5,318 bases of DNA from SFHK01 sp964554795 (GCA_964554795.1 CAZKQB010000070.1:1-5318), one strand, 5' to 3'; counted from the first letter of the stretch, positions 1 through 5,318 are shown. Made by a program: numbers and translations. Notes: generated by a model not told the origin, from the sequence alone.

Positions 1-37
1 ATCCGCAGGATTTCAGCGGAATCTGAGAAAGGGTGGT

Positions 38-62
38 GCGGAGGGGAATCCGTCCTCTCCGC
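38..62. repeat. Hairpin, 10-bp stem
   Basis: Bases 38-47 (gcggagggga) pair with 53-62 (tcctctccgc), leaving a 5-nt loop at 48-52. Nine pairs are Watson-Crick and one (44 with 56) is G-T. It is the first clear stem of the left-flank mosaic. No T-tract follows on the plus strand, so it does not look like an intrinsic terminator in that direction. Confidence 0.6.
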
Positions 63-74
63 CTCCAGGTGAGC

Positions 75-98
75 TCGAGAGGGCCGCAGCCCTCTCGA
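75..98. repeat. Hairpin, perfect 10-bp stem with 4-nt loop
   Basis: Bases 75-84 (tcgagagggc) are perfectly complementary to 89-98 (gccctctcga), and the loop is cgca at 85-88. This is a strong, compact stem. It is followed by an A-rich stretch (99-112) rather than a T-tract, so on the plus strand it is better read as part of the repeat element than as a terminator. Read on the minus strand it is preceded, not followed, by T residues. Confidence 0.65.
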
Positions 99-111
99 AC
101 TTCCAATCAAA

Positions 112-132
112 ACGATTTCCATAGGAAATCGT
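112..132. repeat. Hairpin acgatttcc-ata-ggaaatcgt
   Basis: This is a perfect 9-bp inverted repeat (112-120 with 124-132) around the 3-nt spacer ata. The right half is the outer end of the 33-nt arm shared with the right flank. The window's last eight bases (cgatttcc, 5311-5318) are the matching half at the other end, so the same palindrome is probably completed just outside the window. Confidence 0.65.
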
Positions 133-156
133 ATCCGCCTCCCAAGGGGGTGGCAG
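124..156 (+). repeat. Left arm of 33-nt flanking inverted repeat
   Basis: The 33 bases from ggaaatcgtatccg to gggggtggcag match the reverse complement of 5286-5318 at 32 of 33 positions; the only difference is C at 138, where the other copy has A (T at 5304). After this arm the left copy has 16 bases (157-172) where the right copy has one, and then the shared GC-rich hairpin core follows. The two arms bracket the three-gene operon with the hairpin core facing inward on both sides. Confidence 0.85.
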
Positions 157-170
157 GGCCGTCAGGTCCG

Positions 171-200
171 GCGGCGGGGGAGCTTGCTCCCCCCGTCCGC
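171..200. repeat. GC-rich hairpin just upstream of the first gene
   Basis: The core gggggagc (176-183) pairs with gctccccc (186-193) across a tt loop. The stem continues with C175-G195 and gcgg (171-174) with ccgc (197-200), interrupted by single-base bulges at C194 and T196. The 18-nt core is the inverted counterpart of 5264-5281. It ends 12 nt before the Shine-Dalgarno of the HAD gene, so in any transcript entering from upstream it would fold in the 5' leader. Whether it affects expression cannot be told from sequence alone. Confidence 0.65.
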
Positions 201-212
201 ATCCGCTACGCA

Positions 213-220
213 AGAAGGAG
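213..220 (+). promoter_or_regulatory. Ribosome binding site of the HAD phosphatase gene
   Basis: The sequence agaaggag sits 8 nt before the ATG at 229. It decides the start: the upstream in-frame TTG at 184 lies in the loop of the GC-rich hairpin, has no such site, and would add 15 residues not resembling a HAD N-terminus. Confidence 0.85.
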
Positions 221-228
221 TTGATCCC

Positions 229-1125
229 ATGCCTATCGCCGCATTGATTTACGATTTCGACAAGACGCTTTCGCCTCGCGACATGCAGGAATACAGCTTC
301 CTGCCAGGCATTAACGTGGAGCCGGACGTGTTCTGGGCCGAGTGCCGCGAGGTACAGCTGAAGTACAATATGGACAGCGTGCTCGCCTATATGCTGATGA
401 TGAAGCGTCGCAGCGCGGGCACGCGGATGCTTACGCGCGAATCGTTGAATCGGCTGGGCGCCGAGGTCGCTTTTTTTCCCGGCGTGGAAACGTGGTTTGA
501 TCGCGTGAACCGTATCGGCGCGGGCATGGGCGTGCAGGTGGAGCATTACATTATTTCCTCCGGCCTCAAGGAAATTATCGAGGGCTCGCGCATTGCCAGT
601 GCCTTTAAGGCTATCTTTGCGGCCTCGTTTGTGTATGGCGACGACGGTCTGGCTGAATGGCCGGCCACGGCGGTGAATTACACGGAAAAGACGCAGCACC
701 TGTTTCGCATCAACAAGGGAATTCTGAACATCACCAACGACCGCGATCTGAACGGCTTTACGCCCGAATACAAGCGCCGCGTGCCGTTTGCGAACATGAT
801 CTATGTGGGCGACGGTCTGACCGACGTACCCTGCATGAAGATGACCCGCGCGCGGGGCGGCACGTCCATCGCAGTTCATGCAGATGGCGAAACGTCCTTG
901 AGCGACAACATGGTTCTTCAGGGGCGCTGCGATTATGCCGTGCAGGCGGACTATAGCGAGGGCAGCGAAATCGAAGGCGTCGTGCGCCTGCTGCTTTCGC
1001 GCATTGCGGCGAACGCCGCCTGTCTGCGAGAGCATGAGGCGCATATCGAGCGCGCGACGGCGCGCGGCGGCACGCCGGAATGGCTGCTTCAGCTGAACGT
1101 CGGGAATACGGATCTCGAATCCTGA
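229..1125 (+). CDS. HAD-superfamily phosphatase, phosphoserine-phosphatase-like
   Basis: This is a soluble 298-residue HAD-superfamily hydrolase, expected to remove phosphate from a small metabolite in the cytoplasm via an aspartyl-phosphate intermediate. Motif I is DFDKT at residues 9-13, with D9 the predicted nucleophile and D11 the general acid/base. Motif II is the S111-G112 pair at the end of a beta-strand (HYIISSG). Motif III lysine is K154 or K163. Motif IV is GDGLTD at 194-199, with D195 and D199 as Mg2+ ligands. The roughly 100 residues between motifs I and II are mainly helical and fit a C1-type cap, as in the SerB-like branch. No signal peptide or membrane segment is seen. The ATG at 229 is chosen for its Shine-Dalgarno and because the beta-strand leading to motif I begins right after it. 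It is the first gene of the operon, 18 nt before the PfkB kinase. The substrate is unknown; phosphoserine is possible, but a sugar phosphate fits the context as well. Confidence 0.85.
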   Translation: MPIAALIYDFDKTLSPRDMQEYSFLPGINVEPDVFWAECREVQLKYNMDSVLAYMLMMKRRSAGTRMLTRESLNRLGAEVAFFPGVETWFDRVNRIGAGMGVQVEHYIISSGLKEIIEGSRIASAFKAIFAASFVYGDDGLAEWPATAVNYTEKTQHLFRINKGILNITNDRDLNGFTPEYKRRVPFANMIYVGDGLTDVPCMKMTRARGGTSIAVHADGETSLSDNMVLQGRCDYAVQADYSEGSEIEGVVRLLLSRIAANAACLREHEAHIERATARGGTPEWLLQLNVGNTDLES

Positions 1126-1127
1126 CG

Positions 1128-1135
1128 AGGAAGGA
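1128..1135 (+). promoter_or_regulatory. Ribosome binding site of the PfkB kinase gene
   Basis: The sequence aggaagga lies 8 nt before the ATG at 1144, inside the 18-nt gap after the HAD stop codon (1123-1125). The gap is too short for an independent promoter and supports co-transcription of the two genes. Confidence 0.8.
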
Positions 1136-1143
1136 AAACCGCT

Positions 1144-2142
1144 ATGAGGAACACCATTGCCGTGGCCGGCAACATGATTATTGACAGGATCAAGCTTCTG
1201 CGCACGTTCCCTGCGCGCCATGAGCTGACCGGCATTCTTTCGGTGGAGGAATCGCTGGGCGGCGCAGCCTGCAATGTGGGAATGGATCTGGCGAGACTGG
1301 ATCCCACGCTTCCGGTGCGCATCTTTGGCGTGGCGGGCGCGGACGCGGATGGCGACAAGGTTCTACGCGCGTTCGGCGCGTTTTCGAATATCGATGCTTC
1401 CTGCATTCGCCGAAGAGGACAGAGCTCGTTTACCGATGTGCTTACGGAGGAGCAGGGGCGCGCGCGTACGTTTCTTACCTTTGGCGGCTCCAATGCGGAT
1501 TTCCGCGAGGAAGATGTTGATGCAGCCGCGCTTTTGGATGTGAAGCTGTTTCACATAGGCTATATTTTGCTTCTGGACGCACTGGATGCGCCGGACGACG
1601 AATACGGCACAAGGCTTGCGCGGCTTCTGAGAAACGTGCAGGCTGCGGGCGTGCTGACCAGTGTGGACGTGGTTAGTGAGGCGGGGGATCGGTTCCAGAG
1701 ACTGGTGCCTCCGGCGCTGAAATATACGGATTATTTCATCGTGAACGAAATCGAGGCCGGGAAGACGGCGGGGCTTGCGCTTCGCACGCCCGGCGGAGAG
1801 ATTGACGAGGAAAATGTGTGGCGGGCGCTTCATGAGATTCGCCGTATGGGGGTATCCCGGTGGATCGTCGTACATGCGCCTGAGGGGGCGTGGGGGCTGG
1901 ACGAAAACGACCAGGAGGTCTTTAAGAGCAGCGCGCGTCTGCCGGAGGGCTACATTCAGGGCACCGTGGGCGCGGGCGACGCGTTCTGCGCGGGCGCGCT
2001 TCTTGGCGCATACCGCGGCGCGCCGTTAAAGGATGCGCTGTGGTACGGTGCGGTGGCTGCCGCATGTTCGCTTGGGAGACCCGGTGCGACCGAGGGCGTT
2101 CGGGGAATGGAGGAAGCGCTGGGCGCGTTTGAAAGGGTATAA
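1144..2142 (+). CDS. PfkB/ribokinase-family carbohydrate kinase
   Basis: This 332-residue protein has the usual length and layout of the PfkB (ribokinase) family, which transfers ATP phosphate to a hydroxyl of a sugar or nucleoside in the cytoplasm. The N-terminus holds a strand and a substrate-side aspartate (VAGNMIIDR, residues 7-15), then the first signature around GGAACNVG (39-46). The Mg2+/phosphate motif NxxE appears as NEIE (201-204). The second signature is GTVGAGDAF (273-281), forming the anion hole with D279 as the predicted catalytic base. The first Asp of the common DTxGAGD form is Gly here (G273). From memory this variant occurs in a conserved Clostridia branch annotated only as carbohydrate kinase, so I do not treat it as inactivating. 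The substrate is undetermined: ribose, fructose, tagatose 6-phosphate (LacC is also PfkB) or a nucleoside are all possible, and galactokinase is not expected of this fold. It sits 18 nt after the HAD gene and 41 nt before lacZ. Confidence 0.9.
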   Translation: MRNTIAVAGNMIIDRIKLLRTFPARHELTGILSVEESLGGAACNVGMDLARLDPTLPVRIFGVAGADADGDKVLRAFGAFSNIDASCIRRRGQSSFTDVLTEEQGRARTFLTFGGSNADFREEDVDAAALLDVKLFHIGYILLLDALDAPDDEYGTRLARLLRNVQAAGVLTSVDVVSEAGDRFQRLVPPALKYTDYFIVNEIEAGKTAGLALRTPGGEIDEENVWRALHEIRRMGVSRWIVVHAPEGAWGLDENDQEVFKSSARLPEGYIQGTVGAGDAFCAGALLGAYRGAPLKDALWYGAVAAACSLGRPGATEGVRGMEEALGAFERV

Positions 2143-2183
2143 CGGAGGAACATCCGATTACACCATTATGGAAGGAGATTTGC
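2143..2183 (+). promoter_or_regulatory. kinase-lacZ intergenic gap with the lacZ ribosome binding site
   Basis: The 41-nt gap contains a strong Shine-Dalgarno (aaggag, 2172-2177) 6 nt before the lacZ ATG at 2184. An earlier purine block (cggagg, 2143-2148) is too far from the ATG to serve it. There is a weak 4-bp inverted repeat (2143-2146 with 2153-2156) and no recognisable promoter or terminator, which supports lacZ being translated from the same transcript as the kinase. Confidence 0.75.
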
Positions 2184-5100
2184 ATGAACAGAAATTGTGA
2201 CTGGCAGAACCCGGAAATCACGCAGATTGGCCGCGAGCCGGCGCGTGTTACACTGTTTCCCTACGCCACCGAGGCGCAGGCGAAGAGGGCGCAGCGCGCA
2301 TTTAGCCCGTATTATAAATCGCTGAACGGCAGCTGGGATTTTTATTACTCCGACGAGGGCCTGTGCCCGGACGGCTTTGAGGCCGTGGGCTTCGGCGTGG
2401 AGGATTGGGATGCGCTGGATGTGCCCGGAAACTGGCAGATGAGCGGCTACGACATTCCTCAGTATACAAACGTGGTCTATCCGATTCCGCTTGATCCGCC
2501 CTTTGTGCCGGACGATAACCCGGTGGGCCTTTATCGCCGCTGGTTCCATCTGCCCTCCACGTGGAAGGATGGAAGAGTATATCTGAATTTTGACGGCGTG
2601 AACGGCGCGTTCTACGTGTATGTGAATGGCGCGAAGGTGGGCTTCAGCAAGGTAAGCCATATGCCGGCCGAATTCGAAATCACGAATTTTGTGCATGAGG
2701 GCGAAAATCTGGTGGCCGTCGAGGTGCATAAGTGGTCGGACGCTACGTATCTGGAGGACCAGGACTTCTGGCGTCTGAGCGGAATCTTCCGCGATGTATA
2801 TTTGCTGGGCGTGCCTCAGACTCACATCCGCGACCTGCGCGCTGATGCGACGCTGGATGACAAATACGAGGATGGCCTTCTGACTGTTCAGGCGGATGTT
2901 GCGTCGCCCGAGGGTGCGAAGCTTGCCTTTGTGCTCTATGATGGCGAAAAGGCGCTCCATAGCGGCTGCGTGGATGCCGAAGCGACCGTGAAATACGAGC
3001 TGCGCGTGCCCTCCGTCAAAAAATGGACGGCGGAGACCCCGAACCGCTACGCGCTGGCGGTGAACGTGGTTTCCGGCGGCGAGGTTATTGAGGCCACGCG
3101 CGTGATGATCGGCTTTAAAAGGGTTGAAATTCGCGACCGTCAGCTGTTTGTGAACGGCGTATCTATTAAGCTCAAGGGCGTGAACCGTCACGACACGCAT
3201 TCCCAGCTGGGCCATGTGACCCCGATGGAATCGCTTTTGCGCGACGTTCAGCTGATGAAGCAGATGAACGTGAATTGCGTGCGCACGTCACACTATCCCA
3301 ACGATCCGCGCTGGCTCGACCTTTGCGACGAGTACGGCCTGTACGTGGTGGACGAGACCGACCTTGAGTGCCACGGCGCGCAGGCGGGCCGGTGGTTGAG
3401 CGGCGACGAGAACATGGTCTTCGATTTTTCCGGCTCTCCCGAATGGAGGAAGGCGTATGTCGACCGTGCCGAGCGCATGGTCTGCAGGGACCGGAACCAC
3501 CCCTCGATCATCATGTGGTCGCTGGGCAACGAGTCGTTCTATGGCGAGAATCATGCGGCCATGTATGCCCGCATCCGCGAGCTTGATCCTTCCCGCCCCA
3601 TCCATTACGAGGGCGACCATGAGAATCACGCCTCCTCGGACGTGGTGAGCGTGATGTACCCCGCCGTGGATGTGCTGATCCGCGAGGGCGAATCGGACGA
3701 TCCGCGCCCGTACTTCATGTGCGAATACGCCCACGCGATGGGCCTTGGTCCCGGCTCGCTGGAGGAATACTGGCAGGCAATCTATAAGTACCCCCGTCTG
3801 ATCGGCGGCTGTGTGTGGGAGTGGGTCGACCATGGCATGGAGGTGCTCACCGAGGATGGCGAGACCTATTATGCCTATGGCGGTGACTTCGGCGACTCGC
3901 CCAACGACGGAAATTTCTGTGTGGACGCGCTGAATTATCCCGACCGCACGCCGCACACCGGTTTGTGGGCGCTAAAAAAGGCGCTTGAGCCTGTAAAGCT
4001 TGCGTTTACGGAGGACGGCAGGCTGCGCATAAGCAACCTGTATGCATTTACGACGCTCGACCATCTGAACGCCGCATGGCGGCTGATGGTGGAAGGCGTG
4101 AGCGTGGAAAGCGGCCGGTTGGACATTTTCGGTATTGCGTCCATGGGCGAGAAGACCGTGGCATTGCCCTGTGAGGTTCCATCGTCCGGCGAGGCGTATC
4201 TGGACATTACCGTTACCGAGGCACTTGATCGCAGGTGGGCAAAGGCCGGGCATGAGGTCGCGCGCACGCAGCTGCGGCTTGCCTGTGAGCCTGTAAATGA
4301 GTACGTGCTCGTTTCCGACATGGAGGCGCTCAACGTGCTTGAGGACGATGAGGAAAGCATCCTGTCCATCGAGGGCGCGGATTTCGACGTGTGGTTTGAT
4401 ACGAGGCTGGGCGAAATGATCTCATGGGTCGTGGACGGAAACGAGCTGATCGAGCGCGCGCCGCGCGCGAACTTCTTCCGCGCGCCCACAGACAACGACA
4501 AGAACATTCTGCAGAAGTGGAGGAATTACAGCTTTGATAAGCTTCTGCCCAAGCTGCGCGATTTCGGAGTGGAGACCGTGCGCCCCGGCTGCGTGCGCGT
4601 AACGGCGACGCATGTATATTCCGCCTGCAACCGTCTGCCGCTGATTGAAACGACCGCGAAATGGATGATCTTCGGAAACGGCGATATCCGCTTGTCCGTC
4701 GACTATAAGCCGCTGCGTGATTCCCTGCCGCCGCTGCCGCGTCTGGGCGTTCAGCTACACATGCCCGGCGCGTATGACCGCGTGGAGTGGTATGGCCGCG
4801 GACCGATCGAAAGCTATCCGGATATCCGCGCCGCCGCGTATCTTGGCACGTATCAGATGCTGGTGGATGATACCCATGAGCCCTATGTGCGGCCGCAGGA
4901 AAACGGCGCGCATGCGGATACCCGCGCCTTCGCGCTGACCGACGCGCTGGGCTTCGGCCTTCTGTTCATCAGCGAAAAGGCTGCAGACGAGGGCTTCTCC
5001 TTTACCGCGCACAATTATACCGACCAGATGCTCGACGAAGCAAAGCATCAGCCTGAGCTGGAGGCGCTGGAGGAAACCGTGGTTTCCATCGACTGGCGTC

Positions 5101-5255
5101 ACGGTGGCATCGGCTCAAACAGCTGCGGACCTGAGCCGCAGGAGAAGTACAAGCTGTACCTGCGTGAAACGCAGACGCTGACGTTTACCATGCGTCCCTT
5201 CCGCAACGGCGACGCAAGCCTGGCGGGAGCGATGAGGGTAATGACGGAAGAATGA
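2184..5255 (+). CDS. lacZ: Beta-galactosidase, glycoside hydrolase family 2 (LacZ type)
   Basis: This complete 1023-residue GH2 enzyme hydrolyses terminal beta-D-galactosides such as lactose with retention of configuration. There is no signal peptide, so it should be cytoplasmic and act on imported substrate. The domains follow the LacZ order: N-terminal jelly roll (about 45-210, with YTNVVYPIPLDPPFVP and WSDATYLEDQDFWRLSGIFR), immunoglobulin-like domain (about 212-315), TIM barrel (about 316-600), linker immunoglobulin-like domain (about 605-705), and C-terminal Bgal small-chain domain (about 730-1003). The acid/base is E450 (WSLGNES) and the nucleophile E514 (CEYAHAMG), equivalent to E. coli E461 and E537. 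E395 and H397 match its Mg2+ ligands E416 and H418; H370, H517, W545 and F578 match H391, H540, W568 and F601. Two differences from E. coli: the aglycone-platform W999 is replaced by C981 (GSNSCGPEP), and N544 by L521. Both look like clade features, not damage. It is the last gene of the operon. Confidence 0.97.
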   Translation: MNRNCDWQNPEITQIGREPARVTLFPYATEAQAKRAQRAFSPYYKSLNGSWDFYYSDEGLCPDGFEAVGFGVEDWDALDVPGNWQMSGYDIPQYTNVVYPIPLDPPFVPDDNPVGLYRRWFHLPSTWKDGRVYLNFDGVNGAFYVYVNGAKVGFSKVSHMPAEFEITNFVHEGENLVAVEVHKWSDATYLEDQDFWRLSGIFRDVYLLGVPQTHIRDLRADATLDDKYEDGLLTVQADVASPEGAKLAFVLYDGEKALHSGCVDAEATVKYELRVPSVKKWTAETPNRYALAVNVVSGGEVIEATRVMIGFKRVEIRDRQLFVNGVSIKLKGVNRHDTHSQLGHVTPMESLLRDVQLMKQMNVNCVRTSHYPNDPRWLDLCDEYGLYVVDETDLECHGAQAGRWLSGDENMVFDFSGSPEWRKAYVDRAERMVCRDRNHPSIIMWSLGNESFYGENHAAMYARIRELDPSRPIHYEGDHENHASSDVVSVMYPAVDVLIREGESDDPRPYFMCEYAHAMGLGPGSLEEYWQAIYKYPRLIGGCVWEWVDHGMEVLTEDGETYYAYGGDFGDSPNDGNFCVDALNYPDRTPHTGLWALKKALEPVKLAFTEDGRLRISNLYAFTTLDHLNAAWRLMVEGVSVESGRLDIFGIASMGEKTVALPCEVPSSGEAYLDITVTEALDRRWAKAGHEVARTQLRLACEPVNEYVLVSDMEALNVLEDDEESILSIEGADFDVWFDTRLGEMISWVVDGNELIERAPRANFFRAPTDNDKNILQKWRNYSFDKLLPKLRDFGVETVRPGCVRVTATHVYSACNRLPLIETTAKWMIFGNGDIRLSVDYKPLRDSLPPLPRLGVQLHMPGAYDRVEWYGRGPIESYPDIRAAAYLGTYQMLVDDTHEPYVRPQENGAHADTRAFALTDALGFGLLFISEKAADEGFSFTAHNYTDQMLDEAKHQPELEALEETVVSIDWRHGGIGSNSCGPEPQEKYKLYLRETQTLTFTMRPFRNGDASLAGAMRVMTEE
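3974..3980 (+). other. Possible -1 slippery heptamer A_AAA_AAG inside lacZ
   Basis: The lacZ codons CTA AAA AAG (residues 597-599) contain the heptamer A AAA AAG in the exact phase needed for tandem -1 slippage, as at the E. coli dnaX site. A shifted ribosome would read two more codons (Gly, Ala) and stop at TGA 3986-3988, giving about 601 residues. That point is the end of the TIM-barrel domain. Upstream there is only a weak GTGGG, and downstream only short stems (for example gtaaa 3993-3997 with tttac 4005-4009), so use of the site is uncertain and it may be chance. Confidence 0.25.
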
Positions 5256-5258
5256 AAT

Positions 5259-5286
5259 GTGGCGGGGGAGCAAGCTCCCCCGCCAC
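5259..5286 (+). terminator. Perfect 13-bp hairpin after lacZ; possible terminator or 3' stabiliser
   Basis: Bases 5259-5271 (gtggcgggggagc) are perfectly complementary to 5274-5286, with only aa between them; in RNA the innermost pairs would open to make a larger loop. The hairpin begins 3 nt after the lacZ stop codon. No T-tract follows (the next bases are tgccaccccc), so it is not a textbook intrinsic terminator. It is the inward-facing hairpin core of the flanking repeat, and may act as a 3'-end stabilising structure or as a factor-assisted terminator. Confidence 0.45.
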
Positions 5287-5318
5287 TGCCACCCCCTTGG
5301 GAGTCGGATACGATTTCC
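5286..5318 (-). repeat. Right arm of 33-nt flanking inverted repeat (cut by window end)
   Basis: This is the reverse complement of 124-156 with a single mismatch (T5304 opposite C138). Together with the adjoining hairpin core (5264-5281, the inverted counterpart of 176-193) it forms the second copy of the element. The window ends inside the element, at the half-palindrome cgatttcc. Confidence 0.85.

Larger units (their letters stand above)
1..205. repeat. Palindromic intergenic repeat mosaic, left flank
   Basis: This gene-free stretch is a run of closely packed inverted repeats: 38-62, 75-98, 112-132 and 171-200. Its right half (124-156 plus the GC-rich hairpin) is found again, inverted, at 5259-5318, which shows that at least this part is a repeated element. 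Bases 1-37 hold only weak symmetry (2-6 with 16-20). I see no convincing -35/-10 promoter, although transcription of the operon must start here or further upstream. Open frames crossing the region on both strands look like by-products of the GC-rich repeat. The arrangement resembles REP/BIME or MITE-like intergenic elements, but I cannot assign a named family. Confidence 0.7.

Noticed and set aside
99..137. Possible promoter in the AT-richer patch of the left flank
   Set aside because: No pair of -35 and -10 like hexamers with acceptable spacing is visible, and the patch is mostly the palindrome at 112-132.
1..205. CRISPR array or tRNA gene in the left flank
   Set aside because: The hairpins differ in sequence and spacing, there are no direct repeats with uniform spacers, and no cloverleaf or CCA-type acceptor is seen.
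33..224. 63-codon plus-strand open frame (GTG start) through the left repeat
   Set aside because: It is made almost wholly of the palindromic repeat, is Arg/Pro/Ser-rich without domain features, and lacks a good ribosome binding site.
184..228. Earlier TTG start extending the HAD protein by 15 residues
   Set aside because: The TTG lies in the loop of the GC-rich repeat hairpin, has no Shine-Dalgarno, and the extra residues are repeat-derived; the ATG at 229 has a well-spaced site.
471..477. Run of seven T in the HAD gene, in phase as T_TTT_TTT
   Set aside because: It encodes the Phe-Phe of a plausible FFPGV segment with ordinary codons. The run is short for transcriptional slippage and there are no stimulating signals, so I take it as chance.
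13..1221. 402-codon minus-strand open frame antisense to the HAD gene
   Set aside because: It is a long shadow frame from the GC-rich codon use of the HAD gene; its composition is His/Arg/Ala-rich and it runs into the repeat. The plus-strand frame has all HAD motifs.
2168..2200. 10-residue mini-frame overlapping the lacZ start (ATG at 2168, TGA at 2198-2200)
   Set aside because: It could be a leader peptide, but the nearest purine-rich block (2144-2148) is about 19 nt away, and the strong Shine-Dalgarno at 2172-2177 lies inside it and serves lacZ.
3018..3023. Run of six A in lacZ (codons AAA AAA)
   Set aside because: The phase is C_AAA_AAA, which does not match the X_XXY_YYZ pattern for tandem -1 slippage.
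2166..3215. 349-codon minus-strand open frame opposite the start of lacZ
   Set aside because: It is antisense to conserved LacZ domains, His/Arg/Val-rich, and has no recognisable motif.

Overview
The window is GC-rich bacterial DNA that carries one tight, three-gene, plus-strand operon bracketed by two inverted copies of a palindromic intergenic repeat. Strong purine-rich Shine-Dalgarno sites, short gene spacing and Clostridia-type motifs in the beta-galactosidase (for example GSNSCGPEP near its C-terminus) suggest a Bacillota/Clostridia organism, plausibly from the gut. That assignment is inference; no rRNA or other marker gene is present.

Layout. Bases 1-205 form a mosaic of hairpins with no credible gene. 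They comprise stems at 38-62, 75-98, 112-132 and 171-200, and a 33-nt arm (124-156) that recurs inverted at the right edge. Gene 1 (229-1125) is a HAD-superfamily phosphatase resembling the phosphoserine-phosphatase branch. Gene 2 (1144-2142), 18 nt downstream, is a PfkB/ribokinase-family sugar kinase. Gene 3 (2184-5255), 41 nt further on, is a complete 1023-aa glycoside hydrolase family 2 beta-galactosidase of the LacZ type. Three bases after its stop lies a perfect 13-bp hairpin (5259-5286), followed by the inverted partner (5286-5318) of the left repeat arm, where the window stops.

How the genes may work together. LacZ would hydrolyse an imported beta-galactoside in the cytoplasm. The PfkB kinase could phosphorylate a released or related sugar (or a nucleoside), and the HAD enzyme could remove phosphate from a metabolite. 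The substrates of the kinase and phosphatase cannot be read from the sequence. No transporter, regulator or Leloir-pathway gene is visible, so the pathway is incomplete here.

Nothing in the window is clearly a new defence or mobile system. The points most worth a second look are the inverted repeat bracket with its hairpin mosaic, and a canonical A_AAA_AAG slippery heptamer in lacZ at the edge of the catalytic domain, which would give a truncated, roughly 600-residue product if it is used.
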